A stretch of 64,000 bases of DNA from DASSUW01 sp963811895 (GCA_963811895.1 CAWETE010000012.1:124001-188000); one strand, 5' to 3'; numbered from the stretch's first letter, positions 8,836 to 19,017 are shown. Notes: generated from the sequence alone by a model not told the origin. Numbers and translations: made by a program.

Positions 8836-8918
8836 ACGTCAACCCCGGCTGGGTAGGGAAGCGGGGAGGTCGGCCGCGCAGGCCTCGCCAGCTCCCCCTA
8901 CCCAGCCGCCGTTGACGT
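8836..8918. terminator. Long imperfect hairpin between hsp20 and tgt
   Basis: ACGTCAAC (8836-8843) pairs with GTTGACGT (8911-8918), and GGCTGGGTAGGG (8847-8858) pairs with CCCTACCCAGCC (8896-8907), separated by a small internal mismatch. The enclosed 37 nt can add further GC pairing. There is no T-tract, as is common for actinobacterial terminators. Probably ends hsp20 transcription. The right arm shares the 13-mer CCCTACCCAGCCG with the structure at 38683-38783. Confidence 0.6.
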
Positions 8919-8954
8919 CCGCATGCGCGATCGCGCGGCTAACGTGCCCGGGCC

Positions 8955-10160
8955 GTGAGCTTCGCCATCCGCACCCGCGACCCCGCCACCCGCGCGCGCA
9001 CCGGCACCCTGAACCTCGCCCACGGCGAGGTCCGCACGCCCGCCTTCGTCCCGCTCGCGACCAAGGGCGTCGTCAAGACGCTCGAGGTCCGCGAGGCCGC
9101 CGAGCTGGGCTTCGACATGGTCCTCGGGAACACGTTCCACCTGTTCCTCACGCCCGGCCGCGAGCTCATCGAGTCGTTCGGCGGCCTCCACGGCTTCATG
9201 CGCTGGGACCGGCCCGTGATCACGGACTCCGGCGGCTTCCAGGTCTTCTCGATGGGCCACGGCACGGTGGCCGACGAGATCAAGGGCCGCGCTGCCCAGG
9301 CGTCGGCCGCCGGCGAGCGCTCTGGCGCGATCCTGAAGATCGAGGAGCAGGGCGTCACCTTCCGCTCCTATCTCGACGGCTCGACGCAGTTCATGGGTCC
9401 CGAGACCTCGATGGAGGTGCAGGCGGCGCTGAACTCCGACATCGCGCTCGTGTTCGACGAGTGCACCCCGTTTCACGGCGGCCGCGACTACACCGCGCGC
9501 TCGACCGAGCGCACCCACCGCTGGCTCGACCGCTGCCTCGCCTGGCACGCCGAGCACGGCCCGCCGGGCCAGGTCGTCTACGGGATCGTGCAGGGCGGGG
9601 TGGAGGAGGACCTGCGGCGCGCCTCGGCCCAGGAGGTCGCGGCGCGGCCCGTCGGCGGGATCGCCATCGGCGGCACGCTCGGCCAGGACAAGGAGCAGAT
9701 GTTCGAGGTGGTGGAGTGGACGGTCGAGGAGCTCGACGAGGAGCGCCCGCGCCACCTGCTCGGGATCGGCGAGATCGACGACCTCGTGCGCGGCGTCGAG
9801 CTGGGGATGGACACCTTCGACTGCGCGATGCCGACCCGCATCGGCCGCCACGGCATGGCCGTGGTCCCGGACCCGGAGAAGCGCTGGCGCGTCGACCTCG
9901 CCAAGGGCCGCTACCGCACCGCCGACGAGCCCGTGCTGGAGGGCTGCCCGTGCCCGGCCTGCGCACACGGCTACAGCCGCGCGTACGTGCACTACCTGCT
10001 GAAGGCGCAGGAGCAGACGGCCCAGCGGCTGCTGACGATCCACAACCTCGCCTACCTGCAGCTCCTGATGGCCGCCCTGCGCGACGCGATCGACGCCGGC
10101 CGCCTCGCCGAGGCCGCCGCCGCCGTGCGCGCGGGTGCGCCGCCGTGGGCGCTCGCGTAA
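8955..10160 (+). CDS. tgt: tRNA-guanine(34) transglycosylase
   Basis: Exchanges guanine-34 of GUN-anticodon tRNAs for a queuine precursor. 401 residues. LATKGVVKTL, the substrate-binding PVITDSGGFQVFS with its Asp, VYGIVQGG, GIAIGG, the FDCAMPTRIGRHG segment with the second catalytic Asp, and the C-terminal zinc site (CPCPACAHGYSRAYVHYLLK then HN) are all present. GTG 8955 is the family start. Other queuosine genes are not in the window, so the source of the precursor is not shown. The short 3' gap to the next gene suggests possible read-through. Confidence 0.96.
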   Translation: MSFAIRTRDPATRARTGTLNLAHGEVRTPAFVPLATKGVVKTLEVREAAELGFDMVLGNTFHLFLTPGRELIESFGGLHGFMRWDRPVITDSGGFQVFSMGHGTVADEIKGRAAQASAAGERSGAILKIEEQGVTFRSYLDGSTQFMGPETSMEVQAALNSDIALVFDECTPFHGGRDYTARSTERTHRWLDRCLAWHAEHGPPGQVVYGIVQGGVEEDLRRASAQEVAARPVGGIAIGGTLGQDKEQMFEVVEWTVEELDEERPRHLLGIGEIDDLVRGVELGMDTFDCAMPTRIGRHGMAVVPDPEKRWRVDLAKGRYRTADEPVLEGCPCPACAHGYSRAYVHYLLKAQEQTAQRLLTIHNLAYLQLLMAALRDAIDAGRLAEAAAAVRAGAPPWALA

Positions 10161-10169
10161 AGTCGGCAT

Positions 10170-12881
10170 GTGCTGGTCGGCCGCGATCGAGAGCGCGCGG
10201 CGCTCGACCACCTGCTGGAAGAGGCGCGCGCCTCGCGCAGCGGGGCTTTGGTGCTGCGAGGAGAGCCCGGCATCGGCAAGTCGTCGCTCGTCGCCTACGC
10301 GCGTGAGCGCGCGGACGGCATGCGGGTGCTGTCCGGCGCCGCCGTCGAGGCCGAGATGGAGCTGCCCTTCGCCGGCCTGCACCAGCTCGTGTGGCCGGTG
10401 CTCGACCGCGCCGAGTCGCTCCCCGGCGTGCAGGGCGCGGCCCTGCGCGGCGCCTTCGGGCTGACCGGCGAGCGCGTCGACGATCGCTTCCTCGTCTCGG
10501 TCGCGCTGCTCGGCCTGCTGACCGCCGTCGCCGACGACGGGCCGCTCTTGTGCGTGGTCGACGACGCGCACTGGCTCGACCGTCCCTCCGCCGACGCGCT
10601 GGTGTTCGCCGCCCGCCGCCTGCAGGCCGACCCGATCGCCCTGGTCATGGCGTCGCGGCTCGAGGGCCGCCTCGAAGGGCTGCCCGAGCTCGTGCTGACC
10701 GGGCTGGCGCCCGGCGACGCCGCCGCGCTGCTCGACGAGCGCCTGCCGGAGGGCGTGCGCGACCAGCTCGTGAGCGTCACCCACGGCAACCCGCTGGCCC
10801 TGATGGAGCTGCCGCGCGCGCTGTCCGACGACCAGCGCGCCGGCCGCGCGCCGCTGCTCGGCGACGTGCCGCTGACGGCCGAGATCGAGGACGCCTTCCT
10901 CGCGCAGATCCGCCCGCTGCCCGACCCGACGCAGAGGCTGCTCGTGCTCGCCGCGGCCGACGACAGCGCCGAGCTGGGAGCGGTGCTGAGCGCCGCCGAG
11001 CGGCTCGGCCTGCCGCGCGACGCGCTCGACCACGCCGAGCGGGCGGGGCTGATCGACACCCATGGCGAGCGCGTGCTCTTCCGCCACCCGCTGGTCCGCT
11101 CCGCCGTCTACCGCGCCGCCACGTCGGGCGAGCGCCGCGCCGCGCACGAGGCGCTGGCCGCCGTGCTCGACGCCGACCGGCGCGCGTGGCACCGGGCGGC
11201 GGCCGCGACGGCGCCCGACGAGGAGGCCGCCGCCGAGCTGGAGCGCACCGCCGACCGCGCGCACACGCGCGGCGGCCCTGCGGCGGCGGCGCGGGCGCTC
11301 GAGCGCGCCGCCGAGCTGGGTGCCACGCGCCGCGGAGAGCGGCTGCTGGCCGCCGCCGACGCCGCCGTCACGGCCGGCCGCATGCAGCACGCCATGAGCC
11401 TGCTGGCGCGCGCCGACCAGGAGCTCGAAGACCCGCTGAGCCGCGCGCACGCCGCGCGCATCCGCGGCGAGCTGGAGATCGTCTCCGGCCGCCCCGGCAC
11501 GTCGCACGGCGCGATCGTGGCGGCGGCGCAGGTCGTCGCCCCGCACGATCGCGGGGCCGCCTTCGACCTGCTCGGGCTCGCGCTCGAGGCCGCCGCGATG
11601 AGCGGCTACCCGGAGCGCGTGCTCGAGGTGAGCGAGATCGCCGCAGGCCTCGAGCCGGAGCCGGGCAGCGAGCGGCAGGCGGTGGCGAGCCTGATCCAAG
11701 CCGGGTTCGGCCGGCTGCTGAGGGGTGACCCGGAGGGCGCCGCGCCGTGCCTCGACGAGGCCCTGACCCGTGCCCAGGCGCTCGACGACCCGCGCCAGGT
11801 GCTGTGGGCGGCGGCCGGCGGCATCTTCATCGGCGATCGCGCCCGCGCGCTGCGCTCGCTCGACCGCGCCGTCGTGATGGCGCGCGAGCGCGCCTCGGTC
11901 TCCTTCCTCCCGCACATCCTCGGCCTGCGCGCCAACCTGGCGCTGTGGGACGGGCGGCTGCCCGAGGCGGGTGCCGACGCGGACGAGGCGGCGCGGCTGG
12001 CCCAGGACATCGGCGCGGAGAACGCCCGCGCGCTGCCGCTCACCAGCCTCGCCTGGCTCACGGGTCTGCGCGGCGACGAAGCCGAGTGCCGGCGGCTGGC
12101 CGACGAGGTGCTCGAGCTGGCGATCGACCGCGGCCTCGCGCTGCCCGCGGCGTCGGCGACCTGGGCGCTGGCGCAGCTCGACCTCGCCCTCGGCCGCTGG
12201 GAGGAGGCGCTCGTGCGGCTGCTCGCGCTGGAGGAGATCCGGCCCGGCTTCGGCCACCCGATGGTGCCGATCATGACCTCATGGGACCGGGTCGAGGCCG
12301 CGGTCCGCTGCGGGCGCGCGGACGTCGCCGAGCAGTCGGTCGAGCGCTTCGCCGGCTGGACGGCCGCCGCTCCCACCGGCTGGGCGACGGTCGTGCTCGA
12401 GGACTGCCGGGCGCTGATCGCGCCGCCGGACGAGGCCGAGCCGCACTTCGAGGCCGCGCTCGAGCAGATCGCCGCCGCCCGGCCGCTCGACCGCGCGCGC
12501 GTGCACCTGCACTACGGCGAGCACCTGCGGCGCGAGCGGCGGCGGATCGACGCCCGCGGCCACCTGCGCGCCGCGCTCGAGGGCTTCGAGCGGATGGGCG
12601 CCGTCCCATGGGCCGAGCGCGCGCGGCGCGAGCTCCGGGCGACCGGCGAGACGGCCCGCAAGCGAAACATCAGCCCGCTGGCCGAGCTGACCCCGCAGGA
12701 GCTGCAGGTCGCGCGCCTGGTGGGCGAGGGCGCGACCAACAAGGCCGTCGCCGCCCAGCTGTTCGTGAGCCCGAAGACGGTCGAGTACCACCTGCGCAAG
12801 GTGTTCGCGAAGCTCGGCATCGCCTCGCGCTCGGAGCTGTTCAGGCTCGACCTCGACTCCGAGCAGCCGGCTCCGGTCTAG
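10170..12881 (+). CDS. LuxR/LAL-type ATPase transcriptional regulator
   Basis: A 903-residue regulator. An N-terminal AAA/STAND module begins LVGRDRERAALDHLL with Walker A RGEPGIGKSSLV (about residue 35) and Walker B LLCVVDDAHWLD. A long alpha-helical TPR-like region fills the middle (about 330-820). A C-terminal LuxR HTH follows (LTPQELQVARLVGEGATNKAVAAQLFVSPKTVEYHLRKVFAKLG). Such proteins couple ATP or ligand sensing to activation. GTG 10170 is only 9 bp after tgt, so it may be co-transcribed. No adjacent target operon is obvious. A hairpin follows its stop. Confidence 0.93.
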   Translation: MLVGRDRERAALDHLLEEARASRSGALVLRGEPGIGKSSLVAYARERADGMRVLSGAAVEAEMELPFAGLHQLVWPVLDRAESLPGVQGAALRGAFGLTGERVDDRFLVSVALLGLLTAVADDGPLLCVVDDAHWLDRPSADALVFAARRLQADPIALVMASRLEGRLEGLPELVLTGLAPGDAAALLDERLPEGVRDQLVSVTHGNPLALMELPRALSDDQRAGRAPLLGDVPLTAEIEDAFLAQIRPLPDPTQRLLVLAAADDSAELGAVLSAAERLGLPRDALDHAERAGLIDTHGERVLFRHPLVRSAVYRAATSGERRAAHEALAAVLDADRRAWHRAAAATAPDEEAAAELERTADRAHTRGGPAAAARALERAAELGATRRGERLLAAADAAVTAGRMQHAMSLLARADQELEDPLSRAHAARIRGELEIVSGRPGTSHGAIVAAAQVVAPHDRGAAFDLLGLALEAAAMSGYPERVLEVSEIAAGLEPEPGSERQAVASLIQAGFGRLLRGDPEGAAPCLDEALTRAQALDDPRQVLWAAAGGIFIGDRARALRSLDRAVVMARERASVSFLPHILGLRANLALWDGRLPEAGADADEAARLAQDIGAENARALPLTSLAWLTGLRGDEAECRRLADEVLELAIDRGLALPAASATWALAQLDLALGRWEEALVRLLALEEIRPGFGHPMVPIMTSWDRVEAAVRCGRADVAEQSVERFAGWTAAAPTGWATVVLEDCRALIAPPDEAEPHFEAALEQIAAARPLDRARVHLHYGEHLRRERRRIDARGHLRAALEGFERMGAVPWAERARRELRATGETARKRNISPLAELTPQELQVARLVGEGATNKAVAAQLFVSPKTVEYHLRKVFAKLGIASRSELFRLDLDSEQPAPV

Positions 12882-12886
12882 GGGGT

Positions 12887-12927
12887 GCCCGACGGGACAT
12901 CGCTCCACACGGAATGGCCCGTCGGGC
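12887..12927 (+). terminator. Hairpin after the LuxR-type regulator
   Basis: GCCCGACGGG (12887-12896) and CCCGTCGGGC (12918-12927) form a perfect 10 bp stem with a 21 nt loop, six bases after the TAG. No T-tract follows. Likely a terminator; it also makes translation start of the next gene inside this stretch unlikely. Confidence 0.6.
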
Positions 12928-12993
12928 GGGCCCCCCGCCGATTACAAAGCCTTCGAGGCGGCCGGCTGGAGCGAGCGCGCGGCGACCTTCGAG

Positions 12994-13728
12994 ATGCTCG
13001 TCGGGCGTGCCACGGCCGCGGCGATCGAGCCGCTGCTCGACGCCGCCGGCGTGACCGAGGGCTCGCGCGTGCTCGAGGTCGGCTGCGGGCTCGGCGACCT
13101 GGCGGCCGCCGCCGCGGCGCGCGGAGCGGCCGCCACCGGCACCGATCTCGCCGAGGGGATGGTCGAGGCCGCGCGCCGCCGCCATCCCGGCCTCGACTTC
13201 ACGGTCGCCGACGGGGAGGCGCTGCCCTTCGAGGCCGGCGCGTTCGACGCGACCGTCAGCGCGTTCGTCATCAACCACCTGCCGGACGCGGAGCGCGGAG
13301 CCGCCGAAATGGTGCGCGTGACGCGGGGCGGCGGCCGTGTCGCGGTCGCCATGTGGGGGCCGTTCGAGCGCGTGGCGCTGCTCGGCCTTCCCGCGCGCGC
13401 GGCGGCGGCGGTCGGGGTGGCCGACGACGACGGTCCGGGCGGTCCCGATTCGCTGCGCTTCACCCACGAGGACGAGCTCGTGGCCGTCCTCGAGAGCGCC
13501 GGGCTCGCCGGTGTCGCTGTCGACGAGATCGCCTACACGCTCCCTGTGGCCGGCTTCGACGAGCTGTGGAACGGCGTGCTGGGCGGCTCGGTGCGCACCT
13601 CGCGCCGTCTCGTCGCCGGAGGAGAGGCCGCGCGCGAGGCGCTCCGAGAGGTCGCCGAGCCGTACCGCGACGGCGCCGGCTACGCGCTGCCGACGCTCGT
13701 CCGCATCGCCTCCGGGCGACGCCCATGA
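12994..13728 (+). CDS. Class I SAM-dependent methyltransferase (start uncertain)
   Basis: Rossmann-fold methyltransferase: SAM motif I VLEVGCGLGDLAAAA, motif II with acidic GTDLAEGM, post-motif DFTVADGEALPFEAGAFDATVSAF, then a UbiE/Methyltransf_11-like tail. Coding sequence typical of the family (DYKAFEAAGWSERAATFE) is already present from 12940 in this frame, but no ATG, GTG or TTG exists there. Either ATG 12994 is used and a conserved helix is untranslated, or a small indel in the C6 run at 12931-12936 hides an upstream start. Its stop overlaps the next ATG (ATGA). Substrate unknown. Confidence 0.82.
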   Translation: MLVGRATAAAIEPLLDAAGVTEGSRVLEVGCGLGDLAAAAAARGAAATGTDLAEGMVEAARRRHPGLDFTVADGEALPFEAGAFDATVSAFVINHLPDAERGAAEMVRVTRGGGRVAVAMWGPFERVALLGLPARAAAAVGVADDDGPGGPDSLRFTHEDELVAVLESAGLAGVAVDEIAYTLPVAGFDELWNGVLGGSVRTSRRLVAGGEAAREALREVAEPYRDGAGYALPTLVRIASGRRP

Positions 13729-15026
13729 CCGGCTCCGTCGCCGCGCGACTGCGCGCCGCGGCGGAATCGGGCGACGTCTCACCGTTGTCCTATGCGGCCG
13801 GGGCGCGGTTCGAGGCCGGGCTGCCCGGCCGGCGCATCGTGGCCCGCGGACCGGCGCTCGCCGAGCTGTGGGACCGTCCCGCGGAGATCGTCGAGTGGGA
13901 CTGCCGCGAGCATCCGGCCGGGATCGCGCTGTGGGTCGAGCGCCGCCACGCCGACGGGACGGCCCAGCGCCAGCGCCACTACCTGCACGTCGACGGCGGC
14001 GCGATCACCGCGCACTGGATCTACGCCGCTCCGCCGCGCAGCACCGCGCCCGTCGTGGACCACTCGGCCGCCGAGGCCTTCGCGCTGGCCGGCGAGGTCG
14101 CCGAGCGTGAGCCGCTGGTCTCGCGCGGGTGGTCGGGCGCCCGGCTGGAGCGCGCGACGATGACCGACGGGCGCCGTCTCATCGCCAAGCGGATCGACCC
14201 GTCGTCGGAGTGGATCAGCCGCTGGACGGACGACCCAGGGCGCGAGGCGATCCTCGCCCGCGACGGAGTGCTGGCGGGCCTCGGCGGGATCGACCCGGCG
14301 GCGATCACCGCGGCCCCGGAGGGCGACGCATGGTGGATCGTCATGCGCGACGCCACCGACGACCTGCTCGACGACACCTCGCCGCTCGAGCGCGAGGACC
14401 ACCGCCGCATCCTGGCGGCGCTCGACGGCATGTGGACGGCGTTCGAGGGGACCACGCTGGACTGCCTCGCCGAGAGCCGCAGCCGCCTCGGCCTGCCCGG
14501 CCCGCCCGTGGCCGAGCGCGAGCGCGACGGGCACGACCTGCTGCCGAACCAGTTCGAGGCCGCCTGGGAGGCCTTCCAGGACGCGGTCGAGCCCGACGTC
14601 GGCGAGGCCGTCGTCGCGCTCGTGACCGAGCCGCGGCCGCTGTCCGACGCCCTCGCCGCGCGCGGCACGACGCTCATCCACGGCGACGTGCGCGACGAGC
14701 AGCTCGGCTTCGCGCCCGACGGCCGGGTCGTGCTGCTCGACTGGGGGCTGGCCACGCGCGGGAACCCCGCCGAGGATCTCGGGTGGTACCTGATGCACTG
14801 CGCGTGGCGGATCCGCGCGACCCGCGACGAGCTGGTCGAGGACTTCCGCGCGCTGCGCGACGACCCGGTAGCGCTCGACCTCGGGCTGCTCTCCGGTCTC
14901 GTGATGTACGGCTGGATCCTCGGCCACAGCGCCGTGGTCCATCCCGATCCGGCCGAGCGCGCGTGGGCGCGCGAGGAGCTGGAGTGGTGGGTGCCGCGAG
15001 CCCGCGCGGGGCTCGAGCGAATGTAG
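13725..15026 (+). CDS. Fusion of an NTF2/SnoaL-like domain to an aminoglycoside-phosphotransferase-fold kinase
   Basis: 433 residues. The first about 105 look like an NTF2/SnoaL-type alpha+beta cone (REHPAGIALWVERRH, HYLHVDGGAITAHWIY). From about 125 on the APH fold is seen: catalytic loop LIHGDVRDEQL, then the metal-binding VVLLDWGLATRGNPAEDLGWYL. The position usually held by Asn in HxDxxxxN is Gln or Leu here, so catalysis may be altered. Translationally coupled to the methyltransferase (ATGA), which suggests that the two act on one small molecule. Antibiotic resistance is not implied; the substrate is unknown. Confidence 0.8.
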   Translation: MTGSVAARLRAAAESGDVSPLSYAAGARFEAGLPGRRIVARGPALAELWDRPAEIVEWDCREHPAGIALWVERRHADGTAQRQRHYLHVDGGAITAHWIYAAPPRSTAPVVDHSAAEAFALAGEVAEREPLVSRGWSGARLERATMTDGRRLIAKRIDPSSEWISRWTDDPGREAILARDGVLAGLGGIDPAAITAAPEGDAWWIVMRDATDDLLDDTSPLEREDHRRILAALDGMWTAFEGTTLDCLAESRSRLGLPGPPVAERERDGHDLLPNQFEAAWEAFQDAVEPDVGEAVVALVTEPRPLSDALAARGTTLIHGDVRDEQLGFAPDGRVVLLDWGLATRGNPAEDLGWYLMHCAWRIRATRDELVEDFRALRDDPVALDLGLLSGLVMYGWILGHSAVVHPDPAERAWAREELEWWVPRARAGLERM

Positions 15027-15062
15027 TGCCCGGGCCGGCATCCGGCCGGCCGTCCGGGCGTC

Positions 15063-16273
<1,211 letters not shown>

Positions 16274-16277
<4 letters not shown>

Positions 16278-16759
16278 CCGCCGTCCTCGTCGGGGGCGGG
16301 GGCGCCGCCCGCGCCGCCGTCGGTGGGCGTCTCGGTCGGCGCCGGTGTCTCGGTCGGCTCGGGCGTCGCCGTCTCGGTCGGCTCGGGCGTCGCCGTCTCG
16401 GTCGGCTCGGGGGTCGCGGTCTCGGTCGGCTCCTCCGTCGGAGTCGCGGTCGGCGTCTCCTCCTCCTCGGGCTCGCAGTCCCGGTCGATGCGCCGATCGA
16501 TCTGGTCGACCCACTCGAGCAGGTTGTTCTGAAGCGAGTCATCGACCCGGCGTGGCAGCTCGTTGATGAGCGCCTTCGTCTCGTTCAGCTCGGAGCTCGC
16601 GGCCGATGCGTCCTCGTCGTTGCACGCGGCCTCGACCCGGTCGACCGACGCGAGCAGCGCTTCGGAGTTCTCCTGCGGGATCAGGGCCCGGTTGTTCTCT
16701 TCACCGCAGCCGGCCGCCAGCATGGCGGCGACCAGCGCGAGCACCAAGGGGACGCGCAT
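16274..16759 (-). CDS. Lipoprotein with a Pro/Glu/Thr repeat tail
   Basis: 161 residues. An N-terminal signal ends in a lipobox (LVAAMLAAGCGEENN), so it is probably lipid-anchored outside the cytoplasmic membrane. Residues 25-95 are a small helical region (LASVDRVEAACNDEDASA, LPRRVDDSLQNNLLEWVDQI). The last third is an unstructured TATPEPTE-type repeat ending in Gly/Ala/Asp. Known homologues are annotated only as hypothetical. It is first in a two-gene unit and coupled to the kinase by ATGA, so it may be the kinase's external sensor or scaffold (inference). Confidence 0.85.
16347..16433. repeat. 24 bp tandem repeat within the lipoprotein gene
   Basis: Units begin at 16347, 16371 and 16395, with a partial fourth at 16419. 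The shared core on the plus strand is GTCTCGGTCGGCTCGGG. In the gene's reading direction each unit gives the octad PEPTETAT. Unit 3 differs at two positions. Such in-frame repeats commonly vary in copy number. Confidence 0.85.
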
Positions 16760-16779
16760 CGGCCTCGCAGGCTAGCGGC

Positions 16780-17511
16780 CTATTGCCCGTATTGAAGCCG
16801 CTCGGCGAGCGAGTCCGGCAGGTTCGCGGCGCGGATCGCCGCCTGGGCTCCCGCGATGTCGTACTCGGCCCGCCGCCAGGTGGCGGTCAGCTGGTCGGTG
16901 TCGAGCGCGAGCCAGGCCGCCCGCGCGTCGCCGTCGCGCGGCTGTCCGGTCGATCCCGGATTGATCAGCCACTCGCCGGCCGTGAGGTCGACCTCGACGC
17001 CCTCGCGGCGCGTCGTACCGCTCGCCGGCTCGCCCTCGGGCCGGTGGAACGACAGCGCCACGTGCGAGTGGCCGATGAAGGAGATCCGGTGGTCGGTGGC
17101 GTCGAAGCACAGCTCGGCGGCCAGCGCGGACAGGACGTACTCCCAGATGGGGTCGCGCGGCGAGGCGTGGAAGAGGCCGATGCCCTCGCTGCTGCCCTGG
17201 GGCTTGAGCGAGAGCAGGTACTCGCGCGTCTCCTCGGTGATCACCTCGCGCGTCCACTGGGCGGCCAGCGCCGCCCCGCGCGAGAAGTCCTCGAGCGAGA
17301 GCACGTCGACGACGGCGAGGTCGTGGTTGCCGGCCAGGCAGATCGTGCAGTGCGCGGCGGCCAGCGACACGCAGGCGTCGGGCTCGCCGCCGTAGCCGAC
17401 GAGGTCGCCGAGGCACCACAGCTCGTCCGCCCCGTCGGCCTCCGCTGCCCTGATGACCGCCTGGAACGCCTGCTTGTTGCCGTGGATGTCGGACGCGATG
17501 GCGACGCGCAT
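16780..17511 (-). CDS. Calcineurin-like metallophosphoesterase
   Basis: 243 residues, YfcE/MJ0936-like. Two-metal site motifs: VAIASDIHGNKQAF (D-x-H), CLGDLVGYGGEPD (GDxxxYG), LAGNHDLAVV (GNHD), then LFHASPRDPIWEY and FIGHSHVALSFH (GHSH). Likely hydrolyses phosphodiesters or phosphomonoesters in the cytoplasm; the natural substrate is not deducible. The ATG at 17511 faces the M48 protease gene 20 bp away, so both divergent promoters must overlap the gene starts. Confidence 0.93.
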   Translation of the reverse strand: MRVAIASDIHGNKQAFQAVIRAAEADGADELWCLGDLVGYGGEPDACVSLAAAHCTICLAGNHDLAVVDVLSLEDFSRGAALAAQWTREVITEETREYLLSLKPQGSSEGIGLFHASPRDPIWEYVLSALAAELCFDATDHRISFIGHSHVALSFHRPEGEPASGTTRREGVEVDLTAGEWLINPGSTGQPRDGDARAAWLALDTDQLTATWRRAEYDIAGAQAAIRAANLPDSLAERLQYGQ

Positions 17512-17531
17512 GGGGGGTTATCGTCTCTTCG

Positions 17532-18758
17532 GTGCTCAGACGGCTCCGCCTGCCGGTCAGCATCGTCGCCGCGCTGGTGGTGGCCGAGGCCGCAGTCTTG
17601 ATCATGCGACCGCGCGGCGGCATCGAGCCCGTCGACGCGGAGCCGCAAACGTACTTCAGCACGGCCTTCATCGAGCGCGCGGAGGACTTCCGCTCCGGCC
17701 AGCTGATCCTGTTCGGCGTCCGCATGGCGCTCGAGATCGGGCTGCTCGTCTACGTCGTGCGCCGCCCGCCGGCGCGGCTGAACGGCCCGTTCCGGCGCCC
17801 GGTGCTGGCCGGCGCGGTGACCGCGGTCGCCCTCTCGGCGGCCGTGACGGTGATCACGCTGCCGGTCAGGGCGATCGCGCGCGAGCGCGCCAAGGATGTC
17901 GGGCTGGTGACGCAGGACTGGATCGGCTGGGCCGGCGACGTCGCCAAGGGCATGGCGATCGAGGCCGTGCTGGTCGGCGCCGGCGGCGCGGTGCTGGTGT
18001 TCGGCATGCGGCGCTTCGGCCGCCACTGGTGGGCGCCCGCGAGCGGGCTCGTGGTCGCCTTCGGGGTCTTCATGACCTACGCCAGCCCGCTGCTGATCGA
18101 GCCGCTCTTCAACACCTTCAAGCCGCTGCCGGCCGGCGAGCTGCGCTCGGACGTGCTCGAGCTGGCCGACGAGGCGGGGGTCGAGGTCGGCGAGGTCTAC
18201 GAGATGGACGCCTCGCGCCGCACGACCGCCTCCAACGCCTACGTGGCCGGGCTCGGCTCGACCAAGCGCGTCGTGCTCTACGACAACCTGCTGAAGGACT
18301 TCACGGAGGACGAGGTGCGGCTCGTCGTGGCGCACGAGCTCGGGCACGTCCACCACCACGACGTCCCGCGCGGGCTGCTCTACCTGGCGATCGTGGCGCC
18401 GTTCGGGATGTTCGCGGTGGCGCGGCTGTCCGAGCGGATGGCGCCGGCCGGCGGTCCGGCGGCGATCCCCGCCGTGGCGCTCTCGCTCGCGCTGCTCGTC
18501 CCCGCGATCACGATGATCTCCAACCAGCTCTCGCGCGCGGTCGAGGCCCGCGCCGACCGCTTCTCGCTCGAGCTCACCGACGCGCCGGACGCCCTGATCG
18601 GCTTCCAGGAGCGGATCGTGGTCAAGAACGTCTCGGACCCCGAGCCGCCCGCGTGGGTCTCGTTCCTACTGGGCACCCACCCGACCGCGATGGAGCGGAT
18701 CGGCCAAGCGCTGGCCTTCAAGGATCGGGAGGCGCCTCGAACTCCGGGAGGTCCCTGA
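17532..18758 (+). CDS. M48-family membrane zinc metallopeptidase
   Basis: 408 residues. Several TM helices (about 12-30, 60-80, 95-120, 145-165, 175-195, 280-300) surround a cytoplasm-facing peptidase with HExxH motif VVAHELGHVHHHD at about residue 265 and a downstream glutamate in AVEARADRFSLEL. The layout (five N-terminal TM helices, VAGLGSTKRVVLYDNLL before the zinc site) is like CAAX-type Ste24 proteases and HtpX. Probably degrades or trims membrane proteins. GTG 17532 is used. The 3' end overlaps the DUF3467 gene on the other strand by 41 bp. Confidence 0.92.
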   Translation: MLRRLRLPVSIVAALVVAEAAVLIMRPRGGIEPVDAEPQTYFSTAFIERAEDFRSGQLILFGVRMALEIGLLVYVVRRPPARLNGPFRRPVLAGAVTAVALSAAVTVITLPVRAIARERAKDVGLVTQDWIGWAGDVAKGMAIEAVLVGAGGAVLVFGMRRFGRHWWAPASGLVVAFGVFMTYASPLLIEPLFNTFKPLPAGELRSDVLELADEAGVEVGEVYEMDASRRTTASNAYVAGLGSTKRVVLYDNLLKDFTEDEVRLVVAHELGHVHHHDVPRGLLYLAIVAPFGMFAVARLSERMAPAGGPAAIPAVALSLALLVPAITMISNQLSRAVEARADRFSLELTDAPDALIGFQERIVVKNVSDPEPPAWVSFLLGTHPTAMERIGQALAFKDREAPRTPGGP

Positions 18759-19017
18759 TCCCCTGCTTGGTCTGCCACTTGGACCAGTTGTCCTCCATCG
18801 CGTCGATCAGCTCGCGCATGAACCGGGGCGAGAGGTTGACGCGGGAGACCACGACGCCGGGGACCTCCTCGCTCTCCACCTCGTGATCCACGCGGGCGAA
18901 CGTGATCGTGAACTCGTAGTCCGAGTGCGAGACGTTCGCGAAGTTCGAGTAGATCCCGGCCATCACCTCCGGCGACGTATGGAGGTTGATGTGGCGCTCG
19001 GGCTGGTCGCCGTCCAC
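18718..19017 (-). CDS. DUF3467-family small protein
   Basis: 99 residues beginning at a GTG (VDGDQPERHINLHTSPEVMA), typical of DUF3467: INLHTSPEVMAGIYSNFANV followed by HSDYEFTITFARVDHE and a C-terminal helix with RFMRELIDAMEDNWSKW. The family is widespread, one per genome, and of unknown function; its fold prediction is reminiscent of proteasome-type or secretion-related small beta proteins but this is not settled. Divergent from rlmH with 19 bp between starts; its 3' end runs into the M48 gene. Confidence 0.85.
   Translation of the reverse strand: MDGDQPERHINLHTSPEVMAGIYSNFANVSHSDYEFTITFARVDHEVESEEVPGVVVSRVNLSPRFMRELIDAMEDNWSKWQTKQGIRDLPEFEAPPDP

Noticed and set aside
8898..12257. A 1119-residue open frame antisense to tgt and the LuxR-type regulator
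   Set aside because: It is a GC-skew shadow: the plus-strand genes have clear motifs, and the antisense translation is low-complexity Arg/Gly/Ala/Leu without domains.
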